The position numbers and the translations under genes were made by a program. Under the pieces are notes generated by a model that worked only from the letters and a program-made list of their open reading frames with translations, was not told the DNA's origin and searched no databases. From Diadophis punctatus similis (Eukaryota > Chordata > Lepidosauria > Squamata > Dipsadidae): DNA of 64,000 bases. This document shows, in pieces, positions 46,703-55,892 of this stretch (position 1 is its first letter; every line of letters begins with the position of its first letter). The stretch lies in the NCBI GenBank assembly GCA_023053685.1, contig JALIGW010000010.1, positions 9,829,919 to 9,893,918 of the forward strand, given 5' to 3'.

Positions 46703-48602
46703 ATGTGACCCAATCCCTCCCATTGGGGGTCGACTGGCATTCTTTGCCAGTCGGTGGGAGGAAATCACCAATGACGCATGGGTTTTACAAACCCTGTCGA
46801 CAGGACTGTACCTGGAGTTTATCTCCACCCCTCCGAGGTTTTTCTTACGCTGCCCCTTGTCTTCCAACATTTCCAAACGCGTCCTCGTAGATCAGGCAAT
46901 CCAGCACCTGTTGGACATTAGAGCCATCCAACGGGTGCCCGAGGACCAGCAGGGGCAAGGATTTTACTCCATCTTATTTGTGGTTCCAAAATCCTCGGGG
47001 GGATGGAGAGCAATTCTCGATCTGAAACGCCTTAACAGATACGTGAGGTACAGAAAATTCAAGATGCACACCCTGCAATCAATTCTGGCGGGCATTAGGC
47101 GCGGCGACTTTCTCGCCTCAATTGACTTGACGGAGGCCTACCTCCATATTCCAATTCACGCATCCCACCGCCAATACCTCAGATTTTGCTATGCAGTGGT
47201 GCATTACGAATACCAGGCGTTGCCCTTCGGCCTGTCGTCAGCGCCAAGGGTATTCACCAAGGTTCTGGCCGCCTTGGCAGCCCACCTCAGGGCTACACCC
47301 GTGCGTGTTCAGTGTTACCTGGATGACATACTTATCCAGTCTTCTTCCCTGTCTCAAGCTCAGCAGGACATCCAGGTAACCCTCAACACACTTGAACACC
47401 ACGGGTTCCTCGTTAATTTGGGTAAGAGCCAGTTGTCCCCCTCCACCAGGGTCACCCACCTGGGGGCCATTATTGACTCCCTGGAGTGCAGGGTCTACTT
47501 GTCCCAGGAACGGAGAGACAGCATATTGGAGATCGTCCAGCTAGTTCTGGCCCAACCAAGGGTTCCCCTAAACCAGCTGTCTTCCCTCCTGGGAAAAATG
47601 ATTTCCGCGATACATATCGTTCCGTGGGCTCATCTGCACTCCAGGGACCTTCAATGGTTTCTTCTCCCTTTCCAGCGGGCAAATCGCAGCAACTCCCCTG
47701 TAAGGGTCCGGTTGCCGGTGTCAGCAAGGAGGTCGCTCCAGTGGTGGTCGTCGCCCGCCCTCAGCAAGGGCTCCTGTTTCCTGGAACCGCAAAGGATGAC
47801 CCTGACGACCGATGCCAGCACCACGGGCTGGGGGGCCCACACCGACTCTCTAGTCACCCAGGGGACATGGTCCAGGAAGGAACAGGTTCTGCCAATAAAC
47901 CTGTTAGAGCTCAGAGCAGTTCGGTTGGCTCTGGCCCATTTTCAACCGCATTTGACCGGCCGTCACATCCTCGTCCTCACAGACAACGTGACGACAAAAG
48001 CGCATATAAATCGTCAGAGGGGCACCATCTCCAAAGCCCTTATGAATGAGGCAATGGTTCTGGGGCTGTGGGCGGAGCGGTACCTGCCTTCAATCACGGC
48101 GGAACACATTTCCGGTGTCACCAACACCACAGCAGACTGGCTCAGCCAGAATGCTATCAACCCGGCAGAGTGGTCCTTACACCCGGACATTTTTCAGGAG
48201 ATCACCACCCGCTTCGGACCACCGACCGTGGACCTGTTCGCGACACCGGCGAACGCCAAACTCCCCAGGTTCGTGACCAGGTTCCGGACCCCGGGCGCGG
48301 AGGACACGGACGCTCTACGCTGCCGGTGGCCGCAGGAACTCTTATATGCCTTCCCACCTCTCCCGTTGATCCCCAAAGTCATACGGAGGGTAATATTGCT
48401 GAAGGCGGAGATCATCCTCCTCGCCCCACATTGGCCCAGGAGGACTTGGTTCGCGGACCTTATATCCCTGTCCGCGTCACCTCCCTGGCGGATCCCGCCG
48501 ACAGAGTGGTCGCTTGCCCAGGGGTCAGTGCATCATCCAGAGCCGCACTGGCTACAACTGACCGCCTGGTGCTTGAGCGGATCACTCTGCAACACCGCCT
48601 AG
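46599..48602 (+). CDS. DIRS reverse transcriptase-RNase H polyprotein
   Basis: An open frame of 667 codons. RT: GGWRAILDLKRLN (about 134-146), SIDLTEAYLHIPI (174-186, first Asp), LPFGLSSAP (208-216), active site YLDD (240-243). RNase H: TTDAS (Asp 404), LLELRA (Glu 437), LTDN (Asp 461) and TADWLS (Asp near 513); all four acidic residues are present. The region after about 530 (FGPPTVDLFATPANAK) is the DIRS-specific extension where a Dam-type methyltransferase domain is usually placed; I cannot confirm its catalytic motif. The first ATG overlaps ORF1, so the true start may be lower. The frame is undamaged. Confidence 0.93.
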   Translation: MGHGNARPLTGLSGVGKPNGPLEEPVVALTAGTSRCDPIPPIGGRLAFFASRWEEITNDAWVLQTLSTGLYLEFISTPPRFFLRCPLSSNISKRVLVDQAIQHLLDIRAIQRVPEDQQGQGFYSILFVVPKSSGGWRAILDLKRLNRYVRYRKFKMHTLQSILAGIRRGDFLASIDLTEAYLHIPIHASHRQYLRFCYAVVHYEYQALPFGLSSAPRVFTKVLAALAAHLRATPVRVQCYLDDILIQSSSLSQAQQDIQVTLNTLEHHGFLVNLGKSQLSPSTRVTHLGAIIDSLECRVYLSQERRDSILEIVQLVLAQPRVPLNQLSSLLGKMISAIHIVPWAHLHSRDLQWFLLPFQRANRSNSPVRVRLPVSARRSLQWWSSPALSKGSCFLEPQRMTLTTDASTTGWGAHTDSLVTQGTWSRKEQVLPINLLELRAVRLALAHFQPHLTGRHILVLTDNVTTKAHINRQRGTISKALMNEAMVLGLWAERYLPSITAEHISGVTNTTADWLSQNAINPAEWSLHPDIFQEITTRFGPPTVDLFATPANAKLPRFVTRFRTPGAEDTDALRCRWPQELLYAFPPLPLIPKVIRRVILLKAEIILLAPHWPRRTWFADLISLSASPPWRIPPTEWSLAQGSVHHPEPHWLQLTAWCLSGSLCNTA

Positions 48603-48625
48603 TTCCGGACAATATCTCTTCAATC

Positions 48626-49642
48626 ATGTTGGCATCTAGGCGACCGTCGACGGAGCGGATCTACTCCACCACCTGGCGCGCCTTTTGTGGATGGTGTGCG
48701 CAGGTGGGATATTCGCCAGTCGACCTATCCATCATCAACGTCATCCAATTCTTGCGGCAGGGGCTCGCCAAGGGCCTCGCTCCCAACACTTTGCGCAGAC
48801 AGGTTGCGGCGCTTTCGACTGTGTTGTCCTGCCCGCACCTGGACTCGCTCTCCGCTCACCCGCTAATGAGACAATTCCTGAAGGGGGTCACTAATCTTTG
48901 TCCCCCAGTGGTGCACCGTTTCCCCACATGGGACTTGTCCAAAGTTCTCTCCGCCCTAACTGTAGCCCCCTTCGAGCCCTTGGACACTATTCCTTTAGCG
49001 CATCTGTCCTTTAAAGTTGCCTTCCTTGTGGCCGTCACCTCCGCGCGGTGGATATCTGAACTCGCAGCCCTGTCTGTGCGCGAGGACCTGTGCGTCTTTC
49101 ATAGCGACAGGGTGGTTCTTCGCCTGGACCCGGCATTTGTGCCCAAGGTGAATACTCATTTTCATAGAGCGCAGGAAGTCATCTTGCCCACATTTTTTCA
49201 AAATCCGATCTCCGACTCTGAACGTGCTTGGCACATGCTAGATGTCAGGCGCGCTCTGGACATCTATCTCAAACGTACAGCCTCTCTTCGGCGCACAGAG
49301 ACTCTCTTTGTGACATTTCGCCCTTCTAACCAGGGTCGTAAGGCGTCCTCCGCAACGATCGGACGATGGATCCGTGCAGCCATTTCCTTGGCCTACAAAC
49401 ATATGTCCTTACCCCAACCGTCGGGCCTCACAGCCCATTCCACCCGCAGCGCTGCGACGTCCGCGGCATGGAATGCTAGGGCTTCCATCACCGAGGTGTG
49501 TAGGGCGGCCACTTGGTCCTCCCTGACTCCCTTCGTCCGACATTACAAGTTTGACGCCTATGCCTCGGAGGAGACCGATTTCGGCAGGCGGGTGTTGGGG
49601 GCAGGGTTGCCATTGGGCGATCTTCCCAGCCAGGACGAATGA
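48626..49642 (+). CDS. DIRS tyrosine recombinase (YR)
   Basis: From the ATG at 48626 this is 338 codons; the frame is open from 48068 but upstream codons shadow the RT frame. N-terminal core-binding region: RPSTERIYSTTWRAFCGWC. Catalytic domain: Arg in TSARWISELAAL (about 141), HSTR (His 271, Arg 274) and Tyr in FVRHYKFDAYAS (about 307). The Arg-His-Arg-Tyr set is complete. The enzyme would integrate a circular intermediate without making target duplications, which fits the junctions. It ends 30 bases before the internal complementary region. Confidence 0.92.
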   Translation: MLASRRPSTERIYSTTWRAFCGWCAQVGYSPVDLSIINVIQFLRQGLAKGLAPNTLRRQVAALSTVLSCPHLDSLSAHPLMRQFLKGVTNLCPPVVHRFPTWDLSKVLSALTVAPFEPLDTIPLAHLSFKVAFLVAVTSARWISELAALSVREDLCVFHSDRVVLRLDPAFVPKVNTHFHRAQEVILPTFFQNPISDSERAWHMLDVRRALDIYLKRTASLRRTETLFVTFRPSNQGRKASSATIGRWIRAAISLAYKHMSLPQPSGLTAHSTRSAATSAAWNARASITEVCRAATWSSLTPFVRHYKFDAYASEETDFGRRVLGAGLPLGDLPSQDE

Positions 49643-49671
49643 CCCGCCCAGGGACGCCAGCTTTGGTATGT

Positions 49672-49768
49672 CCCATTCCTTGGAGGCTAGCTCCACCCAC
49701 TATGGAGAAGGGACGTTGGTACTCACCTGTGAGACGTCCTTTCTCGTAGGGTGGAGCTAGCCTCCAAG
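49672..49768 (+). repeat. DIRS internal complementary region
   Basis: 49672-49707 is the exact reverse complement of the left terminus 44014-44049, and 49708-49768 is the exact reverse complement of the right terminus 50038-50098. Read through, it is the complement of the joined ends (CCCTT/CTCC). This is the template used in the DIRS1 replication model to complete and circularise the cDNA. It also fixes both element ends independently of the target site. Confidence 0.95.
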
Positions 49769-49945
49769 TCCCTCCCACGTCTGGGGCTGGCTGGAAGTTA
49801 CGGGTCCCTGATTGTACATAATTATTCATTGTCTGGTTTGTGATCCTTCACATATACATAGTTCTAATTCTCTGGTAATTCTATGTATATAGTTAATAAA
49901 TTCTTGTTGTTTTAGAGAAGCACATTGAGTCTGACTTTATCCCTC

Positions 49946-50057
49946 GATTAAAAGAGGGGGTGCCAATCTAGGTTGGCACTATTTATACCTTTTTTAAGAC
50001 TCGGTCCTATTGGCTAGAGGGCAGATTTAACCCATTCCTTGGAGGCTAGCTCCACCC
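49946..50057 (-). repeat. DIRS right inverted terminal repeat
   Basis: Reverse complement of 44023-44134. A further 41 bases (50058-50098) form a right-end extension without a counterpart at the left end except in the internal region. Confidence 0.95.
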
Positions 50058-50098
50058 TACGAGAAAGGACGTCTCACAGGTGAGTACCAACGTCCCTT

Positions 50099-50344
50099 TT
50101 AGCTATAATACATAACTACAACACAGAGAGAAATGCAGAGCATACATACACAATGTCTTGCTCTAGTGAGTAACAGAGAACACAGAGTAGCAGAGACCAA
50201 AGATAAACAGAGAGGGACTCCCAGAGAAATAAGCTGTGAACTCTAGCTCCCTCTTGTGGCAGTCTGCAACACCTCAGCTAAACAGACATAGCTCTGTTAA
50301 TAGCTAGACATATATTGTCTACCCAATCAGAGAGAGACCTAACA
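50099..50344 (-). mobile_element. Copia 3' LTR, proximal piece
   Basis: Resumes the LTR with TTAGCTATAATACATAAC and ends AGAGACCTAACA. Followed on the internal side by TTCTCCCCTTTGGGT, which on the minus strand is the polypurine tract AAAGGGGAGAA. Confidence 0.93.
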
Positions 50345-50377
50345 TTCTCCCCTTTGGGTAGGTCAATATATAATACC

Positions 50378-52051
50378 TTACATCTTTAAACCATAGTTTT
50401 CACAACACACTTTGTGTTTAATTGCACCTTGCGCTTTAGTGAAATGATCTGCAATATTCTGTTCAGTCATGCAGTATTCCAACTTAACCATTTTATTTTG
50501 AACACATTGTCTAACATTCAGATATCTCAAATCAGTATGTTTTGACCTTGTTTTCACAGCTAAACTATTAGCCATACTAATGGCAGATTGATTGTCTTCA
50601 TACACAATAAATGGCTCCTGTACAGTAATTCCTATATCCTTTAACAATTGTTTATAATACACCAATTCTGTACACATTAATGATAAACTCGAGAATTCTG
50701 CTTCCATAGTGGATAAACTAATATGTTGTTGCCTAATAGATTTGCACCCTATTAAAGCATTACCCAACATTACCACTATACCTGATGTCAATTTGCGAGT
50801 CATTGCATCAGTAGCAAAACTTGCATCAGCATATGCAGTTAACATTAATTCATTTCTCGGTTCTAAATATAAAGAATAATGTATTGTGTGCTTTAGGTAT
50901 CTAAGTATTCGTTTAGCTGCTTGCCAATGCCTTTCATTTGGTTCAGCATTATATCTAGCCAGTTGATTTACGCTGTAAGATATATCTGGTCTAGACCAAT
51001 TACTCAAATATGAGAGACTACCAATTAGAGACTGGTATATCTCCTTATCAAACACAGGACATTTACTATCACTATTTGTAAATCCCTGATCCATTGGTGT
51101 CTTAGCAGTTTTACAATTCTCCAGGTTATATCTTTTTAACAATTGGCTAATCTTCTTAGCTTGTGAAATTTTGAATCCTCTATTTATCTTCATTATATCA
51201 AGACCCAAATAATGTTTAATTTCTCCTATATTTCTAATCTTGAACTTTCTTTGTAATTCAGAAACAATATCATTTGCTTCTTGTTCAGTCTTTGTTATAA
51301 TCGCTATATCATCTGTAAATAATAGCAACAGAAAAATCAAACCATCTTTCTCTCTCCTAAATAAACAAGGATCAGCTATACCAGCTTTAAAATCCATGGA
51401 AACTAATTGTTTTACAATGCATTTATTCCATTCATAACCTGATTGCTTTAAGCCATAAAGACTTTTCTTTAATTTCCAATAATCATTTTTTCCATCATCT
51501 TTTAAACCTAATGGCTTTCTCATATAAATGGTATGTTGTAAAGGTGCATGTAGATATGCAGTTTCGACATCTACATGATTAATTATGCATTTATTTTTAG
51601 CTGCCCAAACTAATGCTCCTCTCAATGTATTTGCTCTCAGACTAGGTGCAAATACCTCATCATAATCCTTATCTGATTGAGCAAATCCCTGAGCAACTAA
51701 TCTTGCTTTATGGGTAACAGTGCCATCCACACCAGTCTTTAATTTATACACCCATCTGCAACCTATTGCACGCTCACCTGGTGGTAACTTGACATCTTCA
51801 TATACCTCAAGATCCTTTAAAGATTTTAATTCCTTATTCATAGCTTCCTGCCAAGCTACCTGTTCCTTTGTTGGATACAGCTTAAGTTCATTATAATTAG
51901 ATGGTTCCACATTAATCTGGCATACAATACTTGCCTGATATCTATCAGGTGGACGTCTCTCCCTAGTCGACCTCCTAGGCAATTTAGTACAAGTTGTTGG
52001 AATTTCCTCTTCCTTTTCCTCCCCTATCGAAGTATCTTCTATATCATCCAT
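50378..52051 (-). CDS. Copia reverse transcriptase-RNase H
   Basis: 557 open codons. Copia RT family motifs in order: GCRWVYKLK (about 97-105), KARLVAQGF (115-123), HVDVETAYLHAPL (159-171, first Asp), KKSLYGLKQS (195-204), FTDDIAI (245-251), YLGLDI, then RNase H with YADASFA, STMEAEF and YEDNQSAI. The catalytic box is FTDD rather than the usual YVDD; both Asp are kept. It ends just before the polypurine tract. Upstream it is out of frame with the Gag-integrase ORF, with stops between about 52055 and 52327, so the polyprotein is broken. Confidence 0.92.
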   Translation of the reverse strand: MDDIEDTSIGEEKEEEIPTTCTKLPRRSTRERRPPDRYQASIVCQINVEPSNYNELKLYPTKEQVAWQEAMNKELKSLKDLEVYEDVKLPPGERAIGCRWVYKLKTGVDGTVTHKARLVAQGFAQSDKDYDEVFAPSLRANTLRGALVWAAKNKCIINHVDVETAYLHAPLQHTIYMRKPLGLKDDGKNDYWKLKKSLYGLKQSGYEWNKCIVKQLVSMDFKAGIADPCLFRREKDGLIFLLLLFTDDIAIITKTEQEANDIVSELQRKFKIRNIGEIKHYLGLDIMKINRGFKISQAKKISQLLKRYNLENCKTAKTPMDQGFTNSDSKCPVFDKEIYQSLIGSLSYLSNWSRPDISYSVNQLARYNAEPNERHWQAAKRILRYLKHTIHYSLYLEPRNELMLTAYADASFATDAMTRKLTSGIVVMLGNALIGCKSIRQQHISLSTMEAEFSSLSLMCTELVYYKQLLKDIGITVQEPFIVYEDNQSAISMANSLAVKTRSKHTDLRYLNVRQCVQNKMVKLEYCMTEQNIADHFTKAQGAIKHKVCCENYGLKM

Positions 52052-52329
52052 AGATGGTTCTCCATAGATGATTCCTCTATTGAGGATTCTTTCACTATCC
52101 TATCATCAGTACTATTCTTATCAGAATCATCAGGAAACAATGGATCCTCAACAACAATACTATCTTGTTCCTTGTATTCCTGTTCCAGTTTACTCCATCC
52201 AACATGCTCAAGGAATTTAGCACTTGCACTACAATATACTCTAATAGTACCTGGCTCCCAGAATCTAAATGATCTATGATTAGATTCATACCCTAAAAAA
52301 CATAATTTCCGTGCTCTATGTTGTTCCTT

Positions 52330-54249
52330 TCACCTTACTTGTGTGGGAATATGCACCCATGCTGGTGCACCAAATGTATGCAAATAACTAAGATTTGGTT
52401 TCCTACCATACCAACGAGTAAATGGCAATTCACCAGTTGTTGCATTCACTACATTGTTCAAAACATGGTTAGCACACATTATAGCTTCACCCCAGAGCCT
52501 CTCTGGTAAACCAGAATCTGAAATCATGGTTCTAGACATAGCCTGTAATGTCTGACCTCTACGTACAATATGCACATTATGTTGTGGCCGATAAGGAGCA
52601 GAACGCTTATGTTCAATACCAGCTCTCTTTAGCATATCTTCAAATCTCTTATTGGTAAACTCAGTACCGTTATCTGTTACTAAACTAACCAGTTTCTTAT
52701 TCAGTTTTTGTTCAACAAACCTTAACCAGTTTACAAAATGCTGATATGTTTCTGTTTTCGTTTTCATCAGATAACAGAAACCATATCTAGAAAAATGATC
52801 AACTATGCTCAATATATAACAGGCTCCACCTAAACTGGGTTTCTTAGGGCCAATGAGATCAGCAAATACAACCTCTAATAGTTCCTTGATTTTAAATCCA
52901 TTTAACCTGTTAGCAGGAATTACCTTGCTCTTTTCCTGATTGCAAGCATTACAATTTAAATATCTTGCGCAAGGTTTTAATTTTATACCATTAGATAACT
53001 CAACAGTTTTCTTTAAAATTTTGAAATTCAAATGTCCCATACGTCTATGGAGCAAATGAATACATTCGTCATGAGGCTTTCTATTTTCATAAACTGAATT
53101 GGCCTTATTTAATGGACTATCATGGATAATGCATAAGCCATCATGCAATCTTGCAGTAACTCTTTTACCTTGCTTTTCAATTAAACATTTATCTCCCTGA
53201 AAAGTTACCACAAACCCTGCTTTTACTAATTCTCTCACAGATAGTAAGTTATATATAAGGTTAGGTACATATAACATTGGTAAACTTTCATTAATACATG
53301 AACAATATGCATTACCTTCTCCAGATACTCTCAATTTCCAGCCATTTGCTAATGATACATGCTGGTTACTTTTAATCATATTGACAAATCTCTCTTTACT
53401 TTTAGTTATAAACTGAGATGCCCCACTGTCTATTATCCAGATATCATGGCTTACAGTTTTATTTGTACTTGATATAGCTACACTAACATCATTATAAGCT
53501 TTCTGCATATTACTAGCATTCTGCTTTTTACCCGTTTTACAGAATCTGGCTATATGACTCTTAGCCCCACAAGAATAACATTTCCTAACAATATAGGCAG
53601 TTGAAGACAGTTTTTCTTCCTGTGGTTGTTTCTCTCTCAGTTGTTTTCTATCTTGCCTTCTTCTAGACTCTTCTAACAGTCTTCCTATTATGCCAGTCAA
53701 TGTCAGTTCATCTCTGGTCAAAACTTCCAGTGAAGACACATAATCATCATAAGAGTCATCCAAAGAAGAAAGAATAATATAAACTTGATGCAACTCTGAG
53801 AAAATCAGTTCTTTTTCATGTAGCTCTTGTAATGTTCTCTTCATAAACTCCAAATGAGCTAACATGTCACCACCTTTTAACAAACGTGCTCTGAACAGTT
53901 TACGTGTAAGGCGTATGTGCGCACCAACACTATCTCGAACATAAAGTCTCTTTAAGGTACTCCAACACTTGGCAGCAGAATCTTCACCATGAATATGGAC
54001 CAGTTGCCGATCACTCAGTGTCAGTCCAATAATACTAAGAGCCTTTTCATTATCCCGGTTAAAGTCAGCTATTTTCTTCTTATCTTCATCATTTGTTGGA
54101 TCCCAAGCTGTTATATCAGGTGGATTATTAACCACAGTCCATAATCCTTCTTTACGCAAAAGTAAGCTGCACTTCATAGACCAGGAAACATAGTTAGTTC
54201 CATCTAACCTGGTTATCAGGGATAAGCTAGTTGACTGTTCTTGTGCCAT
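52330..54249 (-). CDS. Copia Gag-protease-integrase (truncated polyprotein)
   Basis: I prefer the ATG at 54249 (MAQEQSTSL) over the upstream ATG at 54318, which lies almost in the primer site. Domains: Gag with LDGTNYVSWSMK near the start; one CCHC knuckle CYSCGAKSHIARFC (about residue 225); protease WIIDSGASQF (about 275); integrase zinc region (HRRMGHL, CNACNQEK) and core with FADLIGP (Asp) and TDNGTEF (Asp). Where HNG.AER with the catalytic Glu is expected, the sequence reads HNVHIVRRGQ, so the Glu is missing. A stop at 52327 ends the frame before RT. Confidence 0.9.
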   Translation of the reverse strand: MAQEQSTSLSLITRLDGTNYVSWSMKCSLLLRKEGLWTVVNNPPDITAWDPTNDEDKKKIADFNRDNEKALSIIGLTLSDRQLVHIHGEDSAAKCWSTLKRLYVRDSVGAHIRLTRKLFRARLLKGGDMLAHLEFMKRTLQELHEKELIFSELHQVYIILSSLDDSYDDYVSSLEVLTRDELTLTGIIGRLLEESRRRQDRKQLREKQPQEEKLSSTAYIVRKCYSCGAKSHIARFCKTGKKQNASNMQKAYNDVSVAISSTNKTVSHDIWIIDSGASQFITKSKERFVNMIKSNQHVSLANGWKLRVSGEGNAYCSCINESLPMLYVPNLIYNLLSVRELVKAGFVVTFQGDKCLIEKQGKRVTARLHDGLCIIHDSPLNKANSVYENRKPHDECIHLLHRRMGHLNFKILKKTVELSNGIKLKPCARYLNCNACNQEKSKVIPANRLNGFKIKELLEVVFADLIGPKKPSLGGACYILSIVDHFSRYGFCYLMKTKTETYQHFVNWLRFVEQKLNKKLVSLVTDNGTEFTNKRFEDMLKRAGIEHKRSAPYRPQHNVHIVRRGQTLQAMSRTMISDSGLPERLWGEAIMCANHVLNNVVNATTGELPFTRWYGRKPNLSYLHTFGAPAWVHIPTQVR

Positions 54250-54325
54250 TGTTAATTTAACAGTAAACCACAAGTTAGCTGTCTGAGTATGAAACTGAAT
54301 ATTCACACTAACTCTCAATATCTAT

Positions 54326-54339
54326 CTGGGCCCATAACC
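54326..54339 (-). promoter_or_regulatory. Primer binding site for initiator tRNA-Met (internal)
   Basis: On the minus strand GGTTATGGGCCCAG, two bases inside the 5' LTR, is complementary to the anticodon stem-loop of initiator tRNA-Met (CTGGGCCCATAACC). Drosophila copia primes from a cleaved half of this tRNA at an internal position. The match supports the same unusual priming here. Confidence 0.8.
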
Positions 54340-54341
54340 AG

Positions 54342-54804
54342 TGTTAATGTATTAGCAGAGTATTCCTTGTGTTACCAAGGTTGTGCATACAGAAACGTTT
54401 AGATTGAGATCAGTTGTGAATAAGTACTCAGCCACACACAGATACACTAACTTGAGTTAAAGTTTACTTTAAGAAATAGCATTTTCCTATAAACAGTCCA
54501 AAGTCATACACTTAATAGTCATAATAACAATCCAGGTATTATCAAGTACAAATACATTTTAGCTATAATACATAACTACAACACAGAGAGAAATGCAGAG
54601 CATACATACACAATGTCTTGCTCTAGTGAGTAGCAGAGAACACAGAGTAGCAGAGACCAAAGACAAACAGAGAGGGACTCCCAGAGAAATAAGCTGTGAA
54701 CTCTAGCTCCCTCTTGTGGCATGCTGCAACACCTCAGCTAAACAGACATAGCTCTGTTAATAGCTAGACATATATTGTCTACCCAATCAGAGAGAGACCT
54801 AACA
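54342..54804 (-). mobile_element. Copia 5' LTR
   Basis: 463 bp, TGTTAGGTCTCT ... TACATTAACA on the minus strand, uninterrupted. Differs from the split 3' LTR at about 8 positions by eye (for example GTGAGTAGCAGAG against GTGAGTAACAGAG). Confidence 0.95.
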
Positions 54805-54822
54805 ACAAGTAATACAACAAAT

Positions 54823-55846
54823 ATGCCCATGAAGGCGGGAAACAGACCAGCTGGAGCTGCAAGTGCAGCATTACCAGTCACTCAAAGGCAGATAGATGAC
54901 ATGTTACCAGTAGAAAAAGGGGGCACATCCCTTATGCAGAATATGAACAGCGCACTAAACGTGGTTCAGGAAACAATGCTTAAACTACAGGAATTGATTA
55001 CGCAAAATCATACCGAACTAAAATCAGATATTTCAAGATTAGACAATAGAATGGAGATGATACAGGAGGCGATACAAAAAAACGAACAACGTATTAGTGG
55101 TGTGGAAAAAAACAACGGAACAAAATGAAAATAAAATTGAGAAGGTCGTCCAGAGAGTGACAGAAATAAATGGAGAGCTGGAGACCTCACTGATCCATCT
55201 CGATATGGACAGATCATCTTACTTTTAAGAATACAAAATATTCCAGAGAATAAGGAGGAAGATTTGGGAGATGTGATGGCAGGGGTGGTAGCAGAAATTC
55301 TACAGCAAAACAAAACAGATACCAGAAATGAAATAGATGAAGTGTACAGGATACAAACCAATTATGCTAGACGTCACCGCCTGCCGAAAGAAATACATAT
55401 AAGGTTTGCCAGAAAGAAAAGAAGAGATAACGTTTACTTAGCCACGAGAGGGGGGACATTAACATACAAAGGGAAATAAACATCTTGAAACAAGTCCCAA
55501 GAAAGGTTAGGGAACGTAGAAGGGACTATAAGCCACTGGCAACATTGTTAAATAAAAAGAATATTATATTTAGATGGCTCATTCCGGAGGGGATGATAAT
55601 AACCTTAGAAGGACGAAAAGTAAAGGTGGATACCATAGAAAGAGCACAGGAGGTATATGAACAACTTGCTGGTATGGAGAAAGAGATGGAAAGTGAAGGA
55701 AAAGTGGATGGGGCAAGTGAAGAAGAAGAACAGGAGATTGAAGAAGAGGTACAGAGGGAGGGAATTGAAGAGACTGAAGATTTAAATAAAAAAGTAGAGA
55801 GAATTAAAACAAGGACACAAACAGCAGCAGAAGCAAAAAGTAAATA
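54823..55846 (+). pseudogene. L1-C ORF1
   Basis: The ATG at 54823 begins a protein with a coiled-coil-like region (SLMQNMNSALNVVQETMLKL, ISRLDNRMEMIQEAIQ), a central part with LRIQNIPE-like codons and VYRIQTNYARR, and a C-terminal part (NIIFRWLIPEGMIITLEGRK) followed by an acidic Glu-rich and Lys-rich tail. This coiled coil, RRM and C-terminal order is that of L1 ORF1 proteins. Stops at about 55126, 55227 and 55477 break it. The copia insertion lies about 20 bases upstream of the ATG. Confidence 0.85.
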
Positions 55847-55892
55847 GTTAGAAAAACACTTTATAAACAAAACCGGAAACGTTAAAGGAAAT

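Larger units (their letters stand above)
44014..50098 (+). mobile_element. DIRS-type tyrosine-recombinase retrotransposon, complete
   Basis: Left end CTCCATAG, right end CGTCCCTT, 6085 bp. It has 112-bp inverted terminal repeats identical by eye (44023-44134 and 49946-50057), an internal complementary region (49672-49768), and three frames: Gag-like ORF1, RT/RNase H, and tyrosine recombinase. The host copia LTR is cut between TT and TT with no target duplication, as expected for recombinase-mediated insertion. Inverted rather than split direct repeats separate it from Ngaro and PAT elements. Two lesions in ORF1 are the only obvious damage. Confidence 0.96.
43797..54804 (-). mobile_element. 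Ty1/copia retrotransposon, near complete
   Basis: Minus-strand element. The 5' LTR is 54342-54804 (463 bp). The 3' LTR is 43797-44013 plus 50099-50344 (217 + 246 = 463 bp), split by the DIRS insertion. The 5-bp target ACAAG is duplicated at 43792-43796 and 54805-54809. Between the LTRs lie Gag, protease, integrase, RT and RNase H in copia order (integrase before RT). By eye the LTRs differ at about 8 positions, so it is fairly young. Ty1/copia elements are much scarcer than gypsy elements in vertebrates. Confidence 0.95.

Noticed and set aside
44014..50098. Ngaro or PAT-type element
   Set aside because: Those have split direct repeats; here the termini are inverted repeats with one internal complementary region, which is the DIRS1 arrangement.
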